DNA of 14,295 bases from CBDDFQ01 sp965227035 (GTDB lineage Bacteria > Pseudomonadota > Gammaproteobacteria > Burkholderiales > Burkholderiaceae_C), in the NCBI GenBank assembly GCA_965227035.1, contig CBDDFQ010000001.1, forward strand, positions 1 through 14,295. Reading direction: 5' to 3'. The notes under the pieces are model-generated. The model ran no database searches and was not told the origin of the DNA. It saw only the letters and a list, made by a program, of their open reading frames with translations. The first letter of the stretch is position 1; every line of letters starts with the position of its first letter. The position numbers and the translations under genes were made by a program. Below, one piece after another: positions 12,150-14,295 of this stretch.

Positions 12150-14295
12150 CCTGCGCATCCCTTGAATGCGCTGAGCAGCTTTCCCTTGTTCGCATTGAAT
12201 CCATCCACGCCCTCGGGATGGATCAGCCTGGCGTGATTCTGTCCCAGCGCGCCCTTGGAAGGGTCGTGAATCACGTCGAAGCCCGTGGCGCGCAGGTCGG
12301 CCGCGCCGATCTCGCCCACGCTGGCCGCGGGGCGGTTGGGAAAGGCCTTGTTCCAGATGCCCATGGCCTCGTCGGCGCTGTTGGCGCGGATCACCGACAC
12401 GCCCGGTGGATTGAGCTTGCCCTTGCCGATCGCATCGAGCTCGCGCGCGTTGAAATCGAAGTTGAAGGGGCCGTCGGTGCTCACGCGATACACCTTGGCG
12501 GCATCGGGCAGCGGCGAGCCCTTCTCCAGGGTGTTGAGGCCCCAGGGATCGATCCACGCGATGGGGTTCGGCGCATAGGCATGCAGATTCATGCCACCGG
12601 CCAGGCCGATCGGGTCGGGGCCGATGAAGCGGCCGATGTCGGGGTCGTAGTAGCGGAAGGTGTTGTAGTGCAGGCCGGTGTCGCGGTCGAGGTACTGCCC
12701 CTGCAGGCGCAGGTTCTGCTCGATGCGCGGCGAATCGTCGTCCCGTGGCGTTGCGGACAGCGCCGGCCGGCCATCGAGCGTGGCGAGTTCCCAGTGCTCG
12801 GAGACGGTCGCGCCCCAGGTCCGGTAGCTGGCACGCCAGCAGAGGCGGCCCTGCTCGTCGCTCAACTCCTCGGGCCGGCCCGCGGTGTCGGTGTGGAAGT
12901 GGCGGATGCGCCCACCGTGCGGCCCGCCGGCCTCGGGTGGCGATGCCTCCAGGCGCGCGAGCGGCACGTAGCTGCCGGGCTCGTAGACGTAGGCCACGGC
13001 CTGCCCGCCACGGCGCTCCTCGATGAGCCGCATGCCCTCCCAGACGAAACGCGTGTGCCCGAAGGCATCGCGCTTGGCCACGCGTCGCCCGAGTGCGTCG
13101 TAGTCGAAGCGAGTGGTCTGACTGATCGCCTCGGGCGTGTGCGGGCGCCGCGTCGCGTGCACGGCGGCGAGGCGGTTCTCGTCGTCCCAGTCGAAGCGCT
13201 GCTCGGTGTGCCGCCCCGACTTCTTGCAGACCAGGCGACCGTGGCCGTCATACACGTAGCGATGGGCACCGCTCACGCGCACGAGGTTGTCGCGCAGCTG
13301 CGGCGGCGCGAAGGTCGCGGCGGCATCGAGCAGATTGCCTGCGGGGTCGTAGCCGAAGCGCTCGTGCCGGTCGCCGCGATCGGCGCGATCGGGCTGCTGC
13401 GCCGCGCCGACGATGCGCACGCGCTCCTCGATGCGTCCGGTCGCGTCATAGCGGTAGCCGGTCGCGCCTTCTATGGAATGACGACTGCCGCGCAGCTCGC
13501 CCACGGCATCGTGCCGGTACTCCTTCATCAGGCCATCGAGCACACGCGCATCGGCGGTGCCGACACTGTCCATCGCACGCCGCCAATCCTCGTCGGTGGT
13601 CGAGAAGGCGCCGGCCAGCGCGCCCGGCCGGCACCACGACGCGCTGCGCCGCCCGAGCGGATCGAGCGCGAAGCGCAGCGACAGCGCACCCTGGCTGCGC
13701 GCCACCTCGCGATGCAGGGCGTCGCGCTCGATGTCGCACACGACACGGCGCCGCGCGGGTTCGCCCGCGGACTCGTGCGAGAAGTCGACCCGGTGCAGGT
13801 GGCCCGAACCGTAGTGGAGGTAGTCGAGCACGCGTCGCCCGTCGTCCGCACCGCTGGCGCCGCCCGCGCCATCCAGCGCGGGCAGCACGGTGCGCGTGCG
13901 GTTGCCGAAGGCATCGTGCTCGTGATGCAGTGCGTGGCGTTCGCCGCTGCGCTCGTCGATGGCGATCTCGCTGACGATGCGGCCGAGGCGGTCGTAGGCC
14001 AGGCAGGTGCGATGCAGGGGGCGCAGCGTGGCCGATGCGCCCTCGCCCTCCACCACCTCGAGCTTGAGCGCCTCGACCAGCCTGTCGAGCAGGTCGTAGC
14101 GGTAGCGATAGCGATGGCTTGCGGTGCGTTTCTCGAGCAGGCGGCCCGCGGCGTCGCGAACCAGCTCGGTGCGAAGCGGCCGCGCGATCCGGCGCGGCTG
14201 CGCGGCAGGGTCGAGCGAGAGGTCTTCGTCGCCGATGCCGGGCCAGTGCGTCACCGCCACCACGCGACCGTTGGCGTCGTGTTCGGTCTGCACGC
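12146..14295 (-). CDS. Rhs/YD-repeat polymorphic toxin, C-terminal part
   Basis: The gene enters from the right edge and its start is not visible; about 716 codons are present. YD repeats are abundant: YRYDLLDRLVE, LAYDRLGRIVSE, HEHDAFGNRTRT, YRYDATGRIEER, FGYDPAGNLLD, YVYDGHGRLVCK, FDYDALGRRVAK. These build the hollow Rhs shell. The conserved core terminus follows: GQYLDRDTGLHYNTFRYYDPDIGRF, PDPIGLAGGMNLHAYAPNP and IAWIDPWGL. These carry the paired DPxG motifs at which Rhs proteins cleave themselves. The last 129 or so residues after WGL are the variable toxin. Such proteins are usually delivered by a type VI secretion system via VgrG/PAAR; those genes would lie outside the window. High GC and codon use look like the host. 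Confidence 0.93.
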   Translation of the reverse strand, partial: VQTEHDANGRVVAVTHWPGIGDEDLSLDPAAQPRRIARPLRTELVRDAAGRLLEKRTASHRYRYRYDLLDRLVEALKLEVVEGEGASATLRPLHRTCLAYDRLGRIVSEIAIDERSGERHALHHEHDAFGNRTRTVLPALDGAGGASGADDGRRVLDYLHYGSGHLHRVDFSHESAGEPARRRVVCDIERDALHREVARSQGALSLRFALDPLGRRSASWCRPGALAGAFSTTDEDWRRAMDSVGTADARVLDGLMKEYRHDAVGELRGSRHSIEGATGYRYDATGRIEERVRIVGAAQQPDRADRGDRHERFGYDPAGNLLDAAATFAPPQLRDNLVRVSGAHRYVYDGHGRLVCKKSGRHTEQRFDWDDENRLAAVHATRRPHTPEAISQTTRFDYDALGRRVAKRDAFGHTRFVWEGMRLIEERRGGQAVAYVYEPGSYVPLARLEASPPEAGGPHGGRIRHFHTDTAGRPEELSDEQGRLCWRASYRTWGATVSEHWELATLDGRPALSATPRDDDSPRIEQNLRLQGQYLDRDTGLHYNTFRYYDPDIGRFIGPDPIGLAGGMNLHAYAPNPIAWIDPWGLNTLEKGSPLPDAAKVYRVSTDGPFNFDFNARELDAIGKGKLNPPGVSVIRANSADEAMGIWNKAFPNRPAASVGEIGAADLRATGFDVIHDPSKGALGQNHARLIHPEGVDGFNANKGKLLSAFKGCAG
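12149..12535 (-). other. Variable C-terminal toxin domain of the Rhs protein
   Basis: The tip after the DPWGL cleavage motif has about 129 residues, from NTLEKGSPLPDAAKVYRV to LLSAFKGCAG. Features visible are KLNPPGVSVIRANSADEA, GIWNKAFPNRPA, ATGFDVIHDPSKGALG and NHARLIHPEGVDGFN. The ending with N-H-x-R-x-x-H-P-x-G-x-x-G-F resembles tips I have seen on other Rhs/PAAR proteins. I cannot name an activity. Charged and histidine residues in that segment could form an enzyme site. Confidence 0.6.

Noticed and set aside
12862..13914. Long alternative minus-strand frames within the Rhs gene (e.g. 13528-13914 and 12862-13269)
   Set aside because: They are rich in Arg/Ser/Thr/Ala with no structure, and the YD-repeat frame explains the region completely.
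1..14295. CRISPR array
   Set aside because: No regularly spaced direct repeats were seen.

Overview
The window looks like a chromosome segment from a betaproteobacterium of the Comamonadaceae type (Variovorax/Acidovorax-like). It carries a pepN-fbp-tRNA-Thr core in high-GC, host-like DNA. The genus is an inference from gene order and protein character; no database was searched.

Layout. Positions 1-1443 are core: the 3' end of pepN (aminopeptidase N), complete fbp (class I fructose-1,6-bisphosphatase), a tRNA-Thr(CGT) with its own -10 box, and an intrinsic terminator. Just after the tRNA lies an IS3-family element (1451-2788). Its inverted repeats, intact orfA and intact A6G frameshift signal are visible, but its orfB is broken by about four frameshifts. 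Positions 2789-8974 are visibly AT-rich compared with both flanks and look horizontally acquired. This block holds a rightward three-gene operon: a ParB/sulfiredoxin-like protein, a SNF2-type helicase, and a winged-helix plus DUF3883-type PD-(D/E)xK nuclease. It is met tail to tail, with one base between stop codons, by a leftward cytosine-C5 DNA methyltransferase carrying an unusual C-terminal domain of about 220 residues.

This block is the most interesting part. A DNA methyltransferase facing an ATP-dependent helicase and a nuclease-like protein suggests a restriction-modification-like defence locus. It resembles in logic the ATP-dependent CglI/NgoAVII systems (m5C methyltransferase, helicase, separate nuclease), but with different parts: DUF3883 in place of a PLD nuclease, plus a ParB-like partner. 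I do not recognise this exact set as a named system.

From about 9000 the DNA is again high GC. It holds a small Cys/His-rich protein (9232-9564), a three-helix membrane protein (9731-10036), a small alpha-helical hypothetical protein on the other strand (10033-10299), and a seven-helix membrane protein of unknown role (10557-11681, minus). The right end is an Rhs polymorphic toxin (12146 to beyond the edge, minus): YD repeats, the Rhs core terminus, then a variable toxin tip of about 129 residues. A 113-residue putative immunity gene overlaps it by 4 nt. The window is thus two accessory modules, a probable anti-phage locus and an Rhs toxin-immunity pair, beside a core tRNA locus.
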